Notes: generated by a model from the sequence alone, not told the origin. A stretch of 64,000 nt of DNA from Clostridium tyrobutyricum DSM 2637 = ATCC 25755 = JCM 11008 (GCF_000359585.1 NZ_APMH01000005.1:62001-126000); one strand, 5' to 3'. Numbered from the stretch's first letter, positions 37,703 through 47,011 are shown. Program-made: numbers and translations.

Positions 37703-39517
37703 TTATTTTTCGTCTAATTTTTTAATAAGATTGTGTTTTAATATACTGTCCGAGTACTCAAGTTCATCGAGTACAGACTGCCTTTTCTCCAACAGTGTTT
37801 TGGTTTCAGGAATTTTAGAGCCTGTTTTCATGTTGTAATAGGTGTTGTTTTCTGACATATAATAATAGTTTCCATCTATAAAAGAACCATTTCTGTAAAT
37901 TATTTTTCCTTGAGTGCTATTGAATAAATCTTTTCCCATCATATATTTTTGAGGTAGATTGAATAGATTTGCCATGGTTGGGTAAATATCCATTTCACCT
38001 GAGTTTGTATGATTTATTCCCTTTAATGCACCATCAGGAAAGTGAATTATAAGTGGAACTTTCTGCAGCTTTATCCAGTCGACATCTGAAATTGAACTCT
38101 TGTTATAAAATTTTAAAAATAAATTCTCTTTATTTTTAGGGATTGCATAATGGTCTCCATAAAGTACAATTACAGAATTATTTAATAGCCCACTTTTGTT
38201 TAATTTATCCAAGAACATTCCAAGTTGTTCATCTGTATAATGTATGGATTTTATGTAATTTCCCATAAGAGTATCTTCTAAATTGCCAACGTCAAAATTA
38301 CCATATTGGTTTACATCATCATAGGGAAAATGACTGCTTAATGTAATTAAAAAAGCATAAAATGGACTTTTTAAATTATCTAATTTATCTATGGATTGAT
38401 TTAAAAATGATCTGTCGCTTAAGCCAAGTCCTATAATTTCATCTTTTTTAAAACTTTTTTCACCATAGAAGTGTTTAAAGTCAAAATTTTTATACATTAC
38501 GTCCCTATTCCAGAAATTTTCTCTGAATCCGTGAAGTGCAGCAGTGTCATATCCCTTATTATAGAAAGCTTTTGGCATGGAGTCAAATGTATTTCCAGAG
38601 TATAAAAAATATACTGCACCCGATTGAGCTGGATATAGTGAATTATTGGTCATGAATTCTGCATCAGAAGTTCCTCCTGCAGCAACTTGATAATAAAAAT
38701 TGTCAAAGTATTCAGAGCTTTTTATTAACTTATTTAGATTTGGAGTTATTTCTCTTCCATTAATAGAACTGTTTATAACAAAGCCCTGTAGAGCTTCAAC
38801 TTGTATCATGATTAAATTTTTACCTTCATAGCTTCCATGAAAATTTTTCTCAGAAGCTTTATTGTTGTTTATAAAATTCTGTATATCAGATATTTTATTT
38901 TTTGAAATAGGTGCCAGTCTGTTTATCCTGTTGTATGCTGTATTGTATATGTCTATATAATGATAGTTTAAAACACCTAAAGAGTTTGTTATATACACTT
39001 TATTGTACATAGTTGTTAAAAGTCTTGGCTGTTCTCTGGACAATTTATAAAAGTATTTGAAATTTATTAAAACGCATATAATCAATAAAATTACAGATGG
39101 AAATTTGCTTATCTTTTTTGTATTGTTCATGTATCTGTTTATAAACGGAATTATTGCCAAGTCTGCTAAATATAAAAAATCACTGTATTTAATCAAACTT
39201 TTTACACTGGAACCAACTGCCCCTAATTCCACACTGTTTATAATTACTGGAATTGATATTATATCCTTAAAATATCTGAAATAATTCAAGTCACATATGA
39301 TTAAAATGCTTATTATTAAATTGCATATATATAGAAACTTAAAACGATGAGCTGCTTTTAACAAAAGTCCTATAGCTAGGAAAACAAGTACTGAAGCAAT
39401 TATAGGCATTAAAAGGGATTTGACAGAGAAAGAGTTTGAATTTATCTGATGAGCATATATTAATAATTTACATGGCAGTATTATAATAAAAATAATTACA
39501 TCTATAAAGCTTCTCAT
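37703..39517 (-). CDS. LTA synthase/sulfatase-like membrane protein
   Basis: 604 residues. Five N-terminal membrane helices precede an extracellular sulfatase-fold domain: NLIMIQVEALQGFV (metal-binding Glu), AAGGTSDAEFMTNNSLYP (nucleophile Thr in GTSD), FFLITLSSHFPYDD-like block, and VLYGDHYAIPK (Asp-His metal ligands). These are the LtaS features; it probably adds glycerol phosphate units to lipoteichoic acid or to a related surface polymer. It is 14 bases upstream of the TauE/SafE gene on the same strand. Confidence 0.87.
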   Translation of the reverse strand: MRSFIDVIIFIIILPCKLLIYAHQINSNSFSVKSLLMPIIASVLVFLAIGLLLKAAHRFKFLYICNLIISILIICDLNYFRYFKDIISIPVIINSVELGAVGSSVKSLIKYSDFLYLADLAIIPFINRYMNNTKKISKFPSVILLIICVLINFKYFYKLSREQPRLLTTMYNKVYITNSLGVLNYHYIDIYNTAYNRINRLAPISKNKISDIQNFINNNKASEKNFHGSYEGKNLIMIQVEALQGFVINSSINGREITPNLNKLIKSSEYFDNFYYQVAAGGTSDAEFMTNNSLYPAQSGAVYFLYSGNTFDSMPKAFYNKGYDTAALHGFRENFWNRDVMYKNFDFKHFYGEKSFKKDEIIGLGLSDRSFLNQSIDKLDNLKSPFYAFLITLSSHFPYDDVNQYGNFDVGNLEDTLMGNYIKSIHYTDEQLGMFLDKLNKSGLLNNSVIVLYGDHYAIPKNKENLFLKFYNKSSISDVDWIKLQKVPLIIHFPDGALKGINHTNSGEMDIYPTMANLFNLPQKYMMGKDLFNSTQGKIIYRNGSFIDGNYYYMSENNTYYNMKTGSKIPETKTLLEKRQSVLDELEYSDSILKHNLIKKLDEK

Positions 39518-39747
39518 ATATATCCTCCAAAATATAATATCAATTTAAATTACAAAATATACATGATATAGATTATAAGTCTTATATATACAGTTGTAAA
39601 TGAATTGTTAATAAAATGAAAGGATTTCTTCATATCTATTTACATAAATGTTCTAGTGTAGCATAATATATGTGGTATAGAACTTTTTACTATGATAAAT
39701 TCATATTTCATATAGAATTGGATAAAATAACTATTAGGAGGTATATT

Positions 39748-40398
39748 ATGGCAGAGGATAGTGAAAATAAGGATAAGATTATAATAGATGAAAAAGAAGC
39801 TAAAAAACAGTTCTTTGAAGAATTGAAAAACAAAAACTTAAAAGAAAAGAAAAAACTTGAAGAAACCAAAAAGGCAAAGATAGAAGAGGAAAAGCAGTCA
39901 GAAGATAATAAAGAGGAAGTTAAAAAGCAAGAAGTTAAAAAGCAAGAAGTTAAGAAGGAAGAAACAAAAAAGGAAGAAAACAAGAAACAACAAGTTAAAA
40001 AACAAGCGGTAAATAATATTACTAAACAACAGAAAAAAGAAAAAGATAAAATTAAAGATATCCCTCAAAATCAGAAGAATGAAAAAAAAGAAAGCACTGT
40101 AAAAAAAGATGACTTTTCTAAAATAAGTAAAGTGGATAGTCAAGATATGGATCAAAATAAATCTGGATTTTTTAATAAAAGATTAAAGTGGTCAATTATA
40201 GATACTATAGTTACAGGTGTTGTGTCTATAGCAATAGTGTATCTGATTGACCTTATTTTAAGACTTGCAGCTGGATACTATATTGCGGATATGAAATCTA
40301 TGTTTATAATAGTATTTATCATAGTTTTGATACTTTATCCATTTGTAATGAGCAAAACCAAATTTAGAGCTACTTTAGGAGAAAAATTCAGTAAATAG
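39748..40398 (+). CDS. Lysine/glutamate-rich protein with two C-terminal membrane helices
   Basis: 216 residues from the ATG at 39748 after AGGAGG; upstream codons lack a site. The first ~130 residues are a very charged coiled-coil-like region with repeats of the type KKQEVKKQEVKKEE. It ends with two hydrophobic helices. It resembles no family I can name. RlmD starts 26 bases after it, so they may share a transcript. Confidence 0.7.
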   Translation: MAEDSENKDKIIIDEKEAKKQFFEELKNKNLKEKKKLEETKKAKIEEEKQSEDNKEEVKKQEVKKQEVKKEETKKEENKKQQVKKQAVNNITKQQKKEKDKIKDIPQNQKNEKKESTVKKDDFSKISKVDSQDMDQNKSGFFNKRLKWSIIDTIVTGVVSIAIVYLIDLILRLAAGYYIADMKSMFIIVFIIVLILYPFVMSKTKFRATLGEKFSK

Positions 40399-40424
40399 AA
40401 TAACATAAGAGAGGAAACAGAAAA

Positions 40425-41786
40425 TTGAAAATTGGAAGTGTACATGAATTTGATATAGAGTATGCTTCTTTTCCTTCTACAGGTATAGCACAGTTAGATG
40501 GGAAAGAGGTGTTTATAAAGAATACCTTTCCAGGCCAAAAAGTTCTGGCAAGGCTTACCAAGAAAAAGAGAGACCATCTGGAGGCAAAATCTATAAAAAT
40601 TTTGGAAAATATGGATTGTGCAATAGAAGTGCCATGTCCCCATTTTGAACTATGTGGAGGATGCAATTCACAGTTTATACCCCATGATCTTCAGCTGGAA
40701 TTGAAAGAGAAAGAGGTTATGGATCTATTTAAAAGAACAGGTATAGCTGAATTTGAATTTTCAGGTATAGAAAAGGCACCGGAGCAATTTGAATATAGAA
40801 ATAAAATGGAGTTTACATTTGGAGATGCGGAAAAAGCTGGACCTCTAAATCTTGGCATGCATATAAAGGGGAAAAGCTTTGGAATTGTAAACGTAGAACA
40901 ATGCAAATTGGTAGATGATGATTTTAGAATGATACTAAATGCTGTAGTGGAATATTTTCGTGGAAAAGAGCTTCCTTATTATAAGGTAAAGAGTAGAAAA
41001 GGATACTTGAGAAATCTGGTTATAAGGAAGGCAAAGAATACGGGAGAAATTCTCGTAAATCTGGTTACCACATCACAAATAGATTTTGACCTGCGGGAAT
41101 TTAAAGAAAAACTTTTGAATTTGAGTTTTGAAGGCAAATTGGTTGGAATACTTCATACTTTAAATGATGCTATTTCAGATATAGTTAAAATAGAAAAGTT
41201 AAATGTACTCTATGGAAGAGATTATATAATAGAAGAAATTTTAGGACTTAAATTTAAAATATCACCAGGAGCTTTTTTTCAGACTAATTCAAGAGGAGCA
41301 GAAAAGCTCTACAGTATAGTAAAAGAATTTCTTGGAGATGTATCATCTAAAACAGTATTTGATCTGTATTGTGGAACTGGAACTATAGGACAAATAGTAG
41401 CATCCGATGCAAATAAGGTAGTAGGTGTTGAGCTCATTGAAGATGCAGTAAAGGCTGCCAGTGAAAATGCCAAACTAAATGGGATTGAAAATTGTGAGTT
41501 TATTGCTGGTGATGTAGCGAAAGTTGTAGAGACACTGGTAGATAAACCAGATGTTATAATACTCGATCCTCCAAGACCTGGAGTCCATCCAAAGGCATTA
41601 AAGCATGTTATAGATTTTGGTGCAAAGTCAATAGTGTATGTTTCCTGTAATCCAAAGACACTGGTAAAGGATTTGGAGGCTCTCAAGTATTATGGATATA
41701 AGGTTGACAAGGTAGAGCTTATGGATATGTTCCCACATACGGGGCATGTGGAGTGCGTGGTATTGATGTCGAGGGTGGAGAAATAA
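40425..41786 (+). CDS. rlmD: RlmD-type 23S rRNA (uracil-5-)-methyltransferase
   Basis: 453 residues from a TTG behind GAGG. An N-terminal TRAM domain is followed by a four-Cys Fe-S motif (CPHFELCGGC), the SAM motif FDLYCGTGTIGQIVA, DPPRPG, and the catalytic Cys in VSCNPKTL. It methylates 23S rRNA U1939-type sites. The last ~14 codons (HVECVVLMSRVEK region) are strikingly G-rich compared with the rest of the gene and probably come from the integrated element that follows. Confidence 0.9.
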   Translation: MKIGSVHEFDIEYASFPSTGIAQLDGKEVFIKNTFPGQKVLARLTKKKRDHLEAKSIKILENMDCAIEVPCPHFELCGGCNSQFIPHDLQLELKEKEVMDLFKRTGIAEFEFSGIEKAPEQFEYRNKMEFTFGDAEKAGPLNLGMHIKGKSFGIVNVEQCKLVDDDFRMILNAVVEYFRGKELPYYKVKSRKGYLRNLVIRKAKNTGEILVNLVTTSQIDFDLREFKEKLLNLSFEGKLVGILHTLNDAISDIVKIEKLNVLYGRDYIIEEILGLKFKISPGAFFQTNSRGAEKLYSIVKEFLGDVSSKTVFDLYCGTGTIGQIVASDANKVVGVELIEDAVKAASENAKLNGIENCEFIAGDVAKVVETLVDKPDVIILDPPRPGVHPKALKHVIDFGAKSIVYVSCNPKTLVKDLEALKYYGYKVDKVELMDMFPHTGHVECVVLMSRVEK

Positions 41787-41803
41787 GGATTACTTAAAGC
41801 ACT

Positions 41804-41892
41804 GATAAATAAAGGATTTTTGAGTTTGGAAGGTTTTCTTCCAGTTGCTGGGCAGATACTTTTAACCTCCAAAATCTTTATTTTTATTTATT
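41804..41892. repeat. Large imperfect inverted repeat after rlmD
   Basis: AAATAAAGGATTTT...TGGAAGGTT in the left arm (about 41807-41834) matches the reverse complement of AACCTCCAAAATCTTTATTT (about 41864-41883), with a 6-base insertion. It may be an rlmD terminator or a structure at the element end. Nothing else is visible in 41787-42013. Confidence 0.45.
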
Positions 41893-42013
41893 GGGGAAAC
41901 AAGTCGACCGTAAAAATGTGTGAGAGGTGGAGGAGATAGATTAGATAACTTCATAGGGTTGTGGAGATAGGATAGATGCGAAACAATATTATTATGTTAT
42001 TATCATGTGAATG

Positions 42014-42050
42014 TTGACATTAGACTAAAAAAATGCTAAAATCAGTCTAA
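42014..42050 (+). promoter_or_regulatory. Promoter with overlapping palindromic operator for the methyltransferase genes
   Basis: TTGACA (42014-42019), a 17-base spacer and TAAAAT (42037-42042) form a good promoter. TTAGACT (42020-42026) and AGTCTAA (42044-42050) are an inverted repeat flanking the -10 box, the expected place for a repressor or controller protein. Confidence 0.6.
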
Positions 42051-42076
42051 AATTAGATCGATTAAGGAGTTCAAAA

Positions 42077-42298
42077 ATGCCAAATGAAAAGTATATTTAT
42101 TTAGATACTTACGTTCTTCAAAAAGATATGCGTATACGTTTGCCTAAGCAGGTACTTACTAATCTTGATGTTAAGAAGGGTGAAACATTATTTGATGTTT
42201 ATGTTGATCTAAAAACAAAAGAAATAATTTTACGTATATCGAATAAAAACCAGGACGGAGGTAGAGATGAGAGAAATGAATCCAATTATACATTTTGA
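42077..42298 (+). CDS. Small AbrB/MazE-like DNA-binding protein
   Basis: 73 residues. RIRLPKQVLTNLDVKKGETLF resembles the swapped-hairpin AbrB/SpoVT fold, in which 'LP..V...L.V..GD' is typical. It overlaps the next methyltransferase start by 32 bases and probably controls the modification genes or acts as an antitoxin-like partner. AAGGAG precedes the ATG. Confidence 0.55.
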   Translation: MPNEKYIYLDTYVLQKDMRIRLPKQVLTNLDVKKGETLFDVYVDLKTKEIILRISNKNQDGGRDERNESNYTF

Positions 42299-43355
42299 AA
42301 AGATAGACAGTGTTAATAATCCAAATTCAATGCATGGAATTTATCCATACAGAGGAAAAATTTCAGCTATAGATGCGCAGAATATTATTAAACAGTTACC
42401 ATCAAAAGGAACAATTTTGGATCCGTTTTGTGGTTCAGGAACTATAGTGTATGAGGGACAAAAGCATGGCTTGAAGGCTATAGGTGTTGATAACAATCCA
42501 CTTGCGGTTCAGTTAGCTAAAGCAAAAGTACATAAAGAAGTAGGAAGTAGTGTTGAAGAATGTAAGAAATTGATTGAAATGGCTAAGAAAGATTACGACT
42601 CTAAAAATTACGAAAAAATGTCTGAAGGGCCTTTAAAATCTTTTCATGAACAGACAGCTGCAGAAATCATGTGTATGAAAAACTACTATGAGTCAATGAA
42701 CGATTACCTTAAAGGTGTATTTTTTGGTGCAATTGCACTCGCTGCAAGAGGCTGTAATGGCTATGTTTGGACTTCAAGTACAGTAGGAAAAAATATTGAA
42801 CCAAAACGCTATATTGATTTCTTTGAGAAGATGTTATCAAAGACAAAGAAACATTCTAAATATTTTAATACCCTTGATTGCGAAGCTGCTAAAATTATTC
42901 ATGGTGATAGTAGAAAATTATCAGAAATGATAGAATCACATAGTATTGATTTTGTTTTTACAAGCCCACCATATTTTGATGGATTGGACTATACTGCATA
43001 TTATGGAAAGCTTGTGTATGAAATTTTTGAGATAGATAGGGTAGAGATAAAGAAAAATCTGATTCAATACGTTGATACATATGAAACTAGTATGAGAGCT
43101 GTTATTGAAGAATTAGAGAAAGTTACAACTGAGAATGCGTTAATTATATTTGTAGTTGGTGATAAAAGGGTTAAAGGTGAAGTTATTAACGGCGGAGACT
43201 TTTTTAGAAATATAAGAGAGGCTTCATATATTGAAGAACGAAGTTATAGCGGTAGCTCAAGTCAAGTATTTGATGTTTTAAATAAGACTAAGAGAAAAGA
43301 GCAAATTGTTGTTTGGGATAAATATAAAGGAGAAATAGTAAAACATGAATTTTAA
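42267..43355 (+). CDS. DNA methyltransferase M1 (TSPPY type)
   Basis: 362 residues. Motif I DPFCGSGTIVYEG at about 52-64 precedes the catalytic motif IV TSPPYFDG at about 231-238. S/TPPY is usual in N4-cytosine methylases, though N6-adenine cannot be excluded. GGAGGT precedes the ATG. Its 3' end overlaps M2 by 11 bases, so the two are translated together, as in systems that need one methylase per strand of an asymmetric site. Confidence 0.85.
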   Translation: MREMNPIIHFEKIDSVNNPNSMHGIYPYRGKISAIDAQNIIKQLPSKGTILDPFCGSGTIVYEGQKHGLKAIGVDNNPLAVQLAKAKVHKEVGSSVEECKKLIEMAKKDYDSKNYEKMSEGPLKSFHEQTAAEIMCMKNYYESMNDYLKGVFFGAIALAARGCNGYVWTSSTVGKNIEPKRYIDFFEKMLSKTKKHSKYFNTLDCEAAKIIHGDSRKLSEMIESHSIDFVFTSPPYFDGLDYTAYYGKLVYEIFEIDRVEIKKNLIQYVDTYETSMRAVIEELEKVTTENALIIFVVGDKRVKGEVINGGDFFRNIREASYIEERSYSGSSSQVFDVLNKTKRKEQIVVWDKYKGEIVKHEF

Positions 43356-44202
43356 ACCAAAAGCTGATATATACATAGGTGATAGTAGAAATATGAAAGA
43401 AGTTGCGGATGGAAGTGTACAATTAATTATTACAAGTCCTCCATATGGCGATTTAAAAGATTATGATAATGAAGGCCAGATTGGCCTAAACCAATCATAT
43501 GAAGATTATATTAATGATTTAAATGAAGTTTGGAAAGAATGCATAAGAGTCCTGGGACCAGATGGAAAGTTATGTATAAATATAATGCCTTTGTTTGAAT
43601 CTGGGAAAGCAACCACTTTTAATAGAAGGGTTACACATACAGTAATTTCAGATATTGAAAAGTTCATGGATTCAACAGGTAAAATGTTCACGTTAGCCCT
43701 CTATATTTGGGATAAAAGAAAGATTGTAAGATTTAGCTCTTTTGGAAGTTATCCATATCCGACTAATATTTTTTCAACATTTCCATATGAATGGATTATT
43801 GTATTTTGCAAAAAGGGGAAACGTGATAAAGTAAGTGAACAAATTAAAGAAAAGTCAAAGTTAACACATAAGGAATGGGCCGATTGGGCAGTTGATTCAT
43901 TTTGGGAAATGCAACCGGCAAAGGCAAAGTCTGAAGGACATCCAGCTCCATTCCCGAAAGAACTTCCACATAGGTTAATCAAATTGTACAGTTTTTATGG
44001 AGATACTGTATTAGATCCATTTATGGGAACTGGTACAACAGCAGAGGCGGCATTAGAATTAGGTAGAAATGCTATAGGATATGAAATAAATCCTGAATAT
44101 AAACAGCTTATTGAGGTAAAGTTAGAAAGAACAAAGAATGCTTGTCAGCAAATGTCGCTTTCAGATATGCTTGTTGAAGAGGAAAAACAAGATAATAAAT
44201 AG
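43345..44202 (+). CDS. DNA methyltransferase M2 (beta-order TSPPY type)
   Basis: 285 residues. Here motif IV TSPPYGDLKDY (about 30-40) comes first and motif I DPFMGTGTTAEAA (about 224-236) near the end, the beta arrangement, opposite to M1. EALELGRNAIGYEIN closes the SAM site. It probably modifies the second strand of the same recognition sequence. It ends at a shared hairpin before the convergent nuclease gene. Confidence 0.87.
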   Translation: MNFKPKADIYIGDSRNMKEVADGSVQLIITSPPYGDLKDYDNEGQIGLNQSYEDYINDLNEVWKECIRVLGPDGKLCINIMPLFESGKATTFNRRVTHTVISDIEKFMDSTGKMFTLALYIWDKRKIVRFSSFGSYPYPTNIFSTFPYEWIIVFCKKGKRDKVSEQIKEKSKLTHKEWADWAVDSFWEMQPAKAKSEGHPAPFPKELPHRLIKLYSFYGDTVLDPFMGTGTTAEAALELGRNAIGYEINPEYKQLIEVKLERTKNACQQMSLSDMLVEEEKQDNK

Positions 44203-44240
44203 GATTGTCAGTACCATTCAATACTTGGCAATCCTATTTA
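44196..44240. terminator. Bidirectional terminator between M2 and the nuclease gene
   Basis: TAAATAGGATTG (44196-44207) pairs with CAATCCTATTTA (44229-44240), a perfect 12-bp stem between two convergent genes. Confidence 0.75.
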
Positions 44241-44241
44241 T

Positions 44242-45129
44242 TTAAAAGGACTCTATGGAAATGATTTCGTTATTACTTACGACTTTTCCAGCAGATAATA
44301 ATCCTATGCAATTTAAATCGGAGAATAGTTGACTCAAAAAGATATCCCAAGAATATTTATTACCGCGTTCAAGGTAGCGGCAACATAAGCACCAAAGGGC
44401 GTTTGCAGAGATGAACTTGATGTTATTTGTAGTAACAATATCATAAAAGCGTTTAGATTTTGAGCCGATTTTTCCGGTACAGTATGGGCTAGTGGCGGGG
44501 TATAAATCAGTCTCTTTACCGCCGAAGAGTGTAATATAATTATAGTTTTTTATTGATTTTTCAATTTCTGTTGTGTATTTATAATTTTGTTCAATAAATC
44601 GTTCATCTTTTAATGCATCATCTAAGGAAATTTTTGTTTCAATTGCAATCAACTTATCTGAAGTCATAGAACATACATCCAACCGGCCATTGCGGTCATA
44701 ATCGTTATTAAAAACTGGGATTTCCATACCTACTCGATTAAAAGAGGAACACATGTGATTAACTATACCTGAAGTCCAGGGTTGTATATTTGAAGTTTCG
44801 TCTACTCCGGTAAATTCTTCAAGGTTTTTGATTGGATTTTTTAAGGCTTTTTTTGCATTTGGCATAGGAATAGGATTTCCCTGGAACGATTCATTTGAAT
44901 ACTTATTAATGAAGTCATCTCCCCAAAATTCTTTAAAAGATTTAAACACCTCATCATTATCAAAAATGCAGAAAAGACAACCAAAGCATTTTTGTGTAAA
45001 TGGATTAGATTTTGAAAAATCTAATCCATTACATTTATAGACAATTGTATATTCCTCATCCCTCTTAGTTTTTGGGATATTTTTGACAAAAAAATCAATA
45101 TCTTTGTATTTTCTAAATTTATATATCAT
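44242..45129 (-). CDS. PD-(D/E)XK nuclease with Cys cluster, putative restriction subunit
   Basis: 295 residues, no named family recognised. Asp151 (GRLDV) and Glu164-x-Lys166 (IAIETK) form a classical PD-(D/E)XK active site, followed by a Gln/Tyr-rich helix. Near the N-terminus Cys33 and C48-x2-C51-x2-C54 could hold an Fe-S cluster or zinc, reminiscent of Cas4/AddB-type nucleases. Its start codon overlaps the end of the preceding gene in a four-gene operon. It faces two methyltransferase genes, so a restriction role is the simplest reading. Confidence 0.65.
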   Translation of the reverse strand: MIYKFRKYKDIDFFVKNIPKTKRDEEYTIVYKCNGLDFSKSNPFTQKCFGCLFCIFDNDEVFKSFKEFWGDDFINKYSNESFQGNPIPMPNAKKALKNPIKNLEEFTGVDETSNIQPWTSGIVNHMCSSFNRVGMEIPVFNNDYDRNGRLDVCSMTSDKLIAIETKISLDDALKDERFIEQNYKYTTEIEKSIKNYNYITLFGGKETDLYPATSPYCTGKIGSKSKRFYDIVTTNNIKFISANALWCLCCRYLERGNKYSWDIFLSQLFSDLNCIGLLSAGKVVSNNEIISIESF

Positions 45130-46331
45130 TAGTTAGCCTCCATTTCTTTTATTACTTTTTTAGCCAATGCTATTGATTCCTTGGGTGCATCTTCACTAAG
45201 GATATCATCATTAATAGTTGTTTTAGGAATTAACATACCATGATCATCTATATCAAATGGTATTCCTGCAATATCAGCGATATCACTTTCGGATTCCATT
45301 AGAGTAGTAGGATCATTATCCTCTGAAAAAAATTCATCTGAGTATTTACTCATTGCAGTTACGAGCTTTTCAAAGTCTAGAGCTTTATTTAATTTACTAT
45401 AGTAGTTTAATGTGTATACAAAAACAAAACGTCTATTTAATATATTATTGTTATATTCCAGTGTAGCATTTCTTAAATCTTCGCCTCCATTTTCTCTTAA
45501 AGAAGCGACATTTTTGTGTAATCTCGAATAAGAAAGTGGATTGCTAACATAGGGTTTTGAGTTGAAAAGATTTATATAATGATCAGTTTTTTTATAATTA
45601 CGTACGGTAAGTATTTCGGAATTTACGAAATCTCTATATTTTATATGAGCAAGCGGCGAATCGTTAGTAGAAACGTCTTGGGGCTCAATTAGTCCTACAG
45701 TGACGCACCAGCCAATTAATCGAGACATGGTTCGCGTATTACTATCACGTTGGCTATCTGTGGAAATATCAATATATACTGTATTACCAGAACTATCAAT
45801 ATATTTTACTATTTCTGTAGTATGAGGATAGCTTAAATAAATGCCTGAATAGGAAAAGTTTATAGGTAGTTTTGCTATTTTATTTAGGAGTCCAATTGTA
45901 ACCCCATATGATAACACACCTTTTCTTGCGATATCTTCCCATTCAGATGAATAAAAATCGCTATTAACCCACTTTTCACCCTCTGAAGAAATTTTATATT
46001 TTCTTTTATTACGGGAAATAAAGCCAAGAGCTTCAAGTGAACCGCCAATATCGCTTACAGCTTTTGATTTTGTAGAATCACTAGCAACAGACTGAGTAGC
46101 ATAACATTTGGATAAATTGAGGGGATTGATTAAATAGGGGCAACATTGCCTACCAACAATATTTTTCAAGAGGTTACAATAGTTATGAACATTGTATACA
46201 TCATTTGGATCAAATTTTAAATTTTTAAGATTAAACTCTTTTGTAACGCCATACTTTTTGTAGCATGATGTCAAAATGTAATAAAGGCATTCAAGACGAC
46301 TACCATATTTTCTATTTAGTAATAATGCCAT
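45129..46331 (-). CDS. Unknown protein with winged-helix-like segment, putative R-M or defence subunit
   Basis: 400 residues. The N-terminal third contains a pattern like SDIGGSLEALGFISRNKRKYKISSEGEKW, suggestive of a winged helix found in FokI-like restriction proteins. The remainder is unfamiliar, and the end is acidic. The gene overlaps its neighbours at both ends by a base or so, so it is translated together with the nuclease and the Cys-cluster protein. It may recognise the DNA target. Confidence 0.5.
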   Translation of the reverse strand: MALLLNRKYGSRLECLYYILTSCYKKYGVTKEFNLKNLKFDPNDVYNVHNYCNLLKNIVGRQCCPYLINPLNLSKCYATQSVASDSTKSKAVSDIGGSLEALGFISRNKRKYKISSEGEKWVNSDFYSSEWEDIARKGVLSYGVTIGLLNKIAKLPINFSYSGIYLSYPHTTEIVKYIDSSGNTVYIDISTDSQRDSNTRTMSRLIGWCVTVGLIEPQDVSTNDSPLAHIKYRDFVNSEILTVRNYKKTDHYINLFNSKPYVSNPLSYSRLHKNVASLRENGGEDLRNATLEYNNNILNRRFVFVYTLNYYSKLNKALDFEKLVTAMSKYSDEFFSEDNDPTTLMESESDIADIAGIPFDIDDHGMLIPKTTINDDILSEDAPKESIALAKKVIKEMEAN

Positions 46332-46981
46332 TAGAGATTACCTCCTACTTTAAGATATAATTGTTCTAAATTGTATACTTGAGCATCAAAAGGTAACTTG
46401 ATTCTCAGTTTAGAAGCTGGAATTAAATTCCCATAAATAAAGTTTATATTAGGGTAAATTTCCTTATATGTATCAATCACTTCACCATATGAACGAGAAT
46501 AAAACGGTATCTTATCTAAGTTTTTTATCAACTTTATAAGGTAAGCCGTGTCATTTAAAAAGATTACTAAATCAATACGTTTCGTTCGAAAATTCCCTTT
46601 GACTTGTACTTCAGATGCTACAATTGCAGACGGAATCAAAGATTGAAATAGAATGCTTGCTTTTCCTAGGTCACGGAAAAGGACATCTTCTAATTTTTTA
46701 GTAAACAAACTAGTAACTGATGCTGGATTTTTTTTGCAACATGCAATTTGGCATAATCCACATTCATCGCATGCTGTTAAAACAACAAGTTTATGGTTTT
46801 CAAAGCTCTGAGCGAACTTGTGACAGACAAAATATTCGGAGCATTTTAACTTTGAATTTGTGATAATATCTTCTATGTAACTATTGCTAGGTATATTTTG
46901 AATAATACATTTAGGTATATCTTTTACTTCAGGACAACCGATACAAAAATTTTTATCCATTGATATCATTTCTTTTGACAA
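46331..46981 (-). CDS. Ferredoxin-like Cys-cluster protein with degenerate nuclease core
   Basis: 216 residues. C71-x2-C74-x2-C77-x3-C81 is the classic 4Fe-4S ferredoxin pattern, with five further Cys (13, 16, 25, 47, 53) that could hold a second centre. The C-terminal part, RIDLVIFLNDTAYLIKLIK, looks like a PD-(D/E)XK sheet in which the Asp remains but the Glu of ExK is lost. It could be a structural or sensing partner of the active nuclease. Not recognised as a known family. Confidence 0.5.
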   Translation of the reverse strand: MSKEMISMDKNFCIGCPEVKDIPKCIIQNIPSNSYIEDIITNSKLKCSEYFVCHKFAQSFENHKLVVLTACDECGLCQIACCKKNPASVTSLFTKKLEDVLFRDLGKASILFQSLIPSAIVASEVQVKGNFRTKRIDLVIFLNDTAYLIKLIKNLDKIPFYSRSYGEVIDTYKEIYPNINFIYGNLIPASKLRIKLPFDAQVYNLEQLYLKVGGNL

Positions 46982-47011
46982 TTTGCTACCTCCTTAGTGA
47001 ACAAAATCCCA

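Noticed and set aside
39898-40155. Phe/Leu-rich minus-strand frame under the lysine-rich gene
   Set aside because: A complement artefact of Lys/Glu codon repeats.
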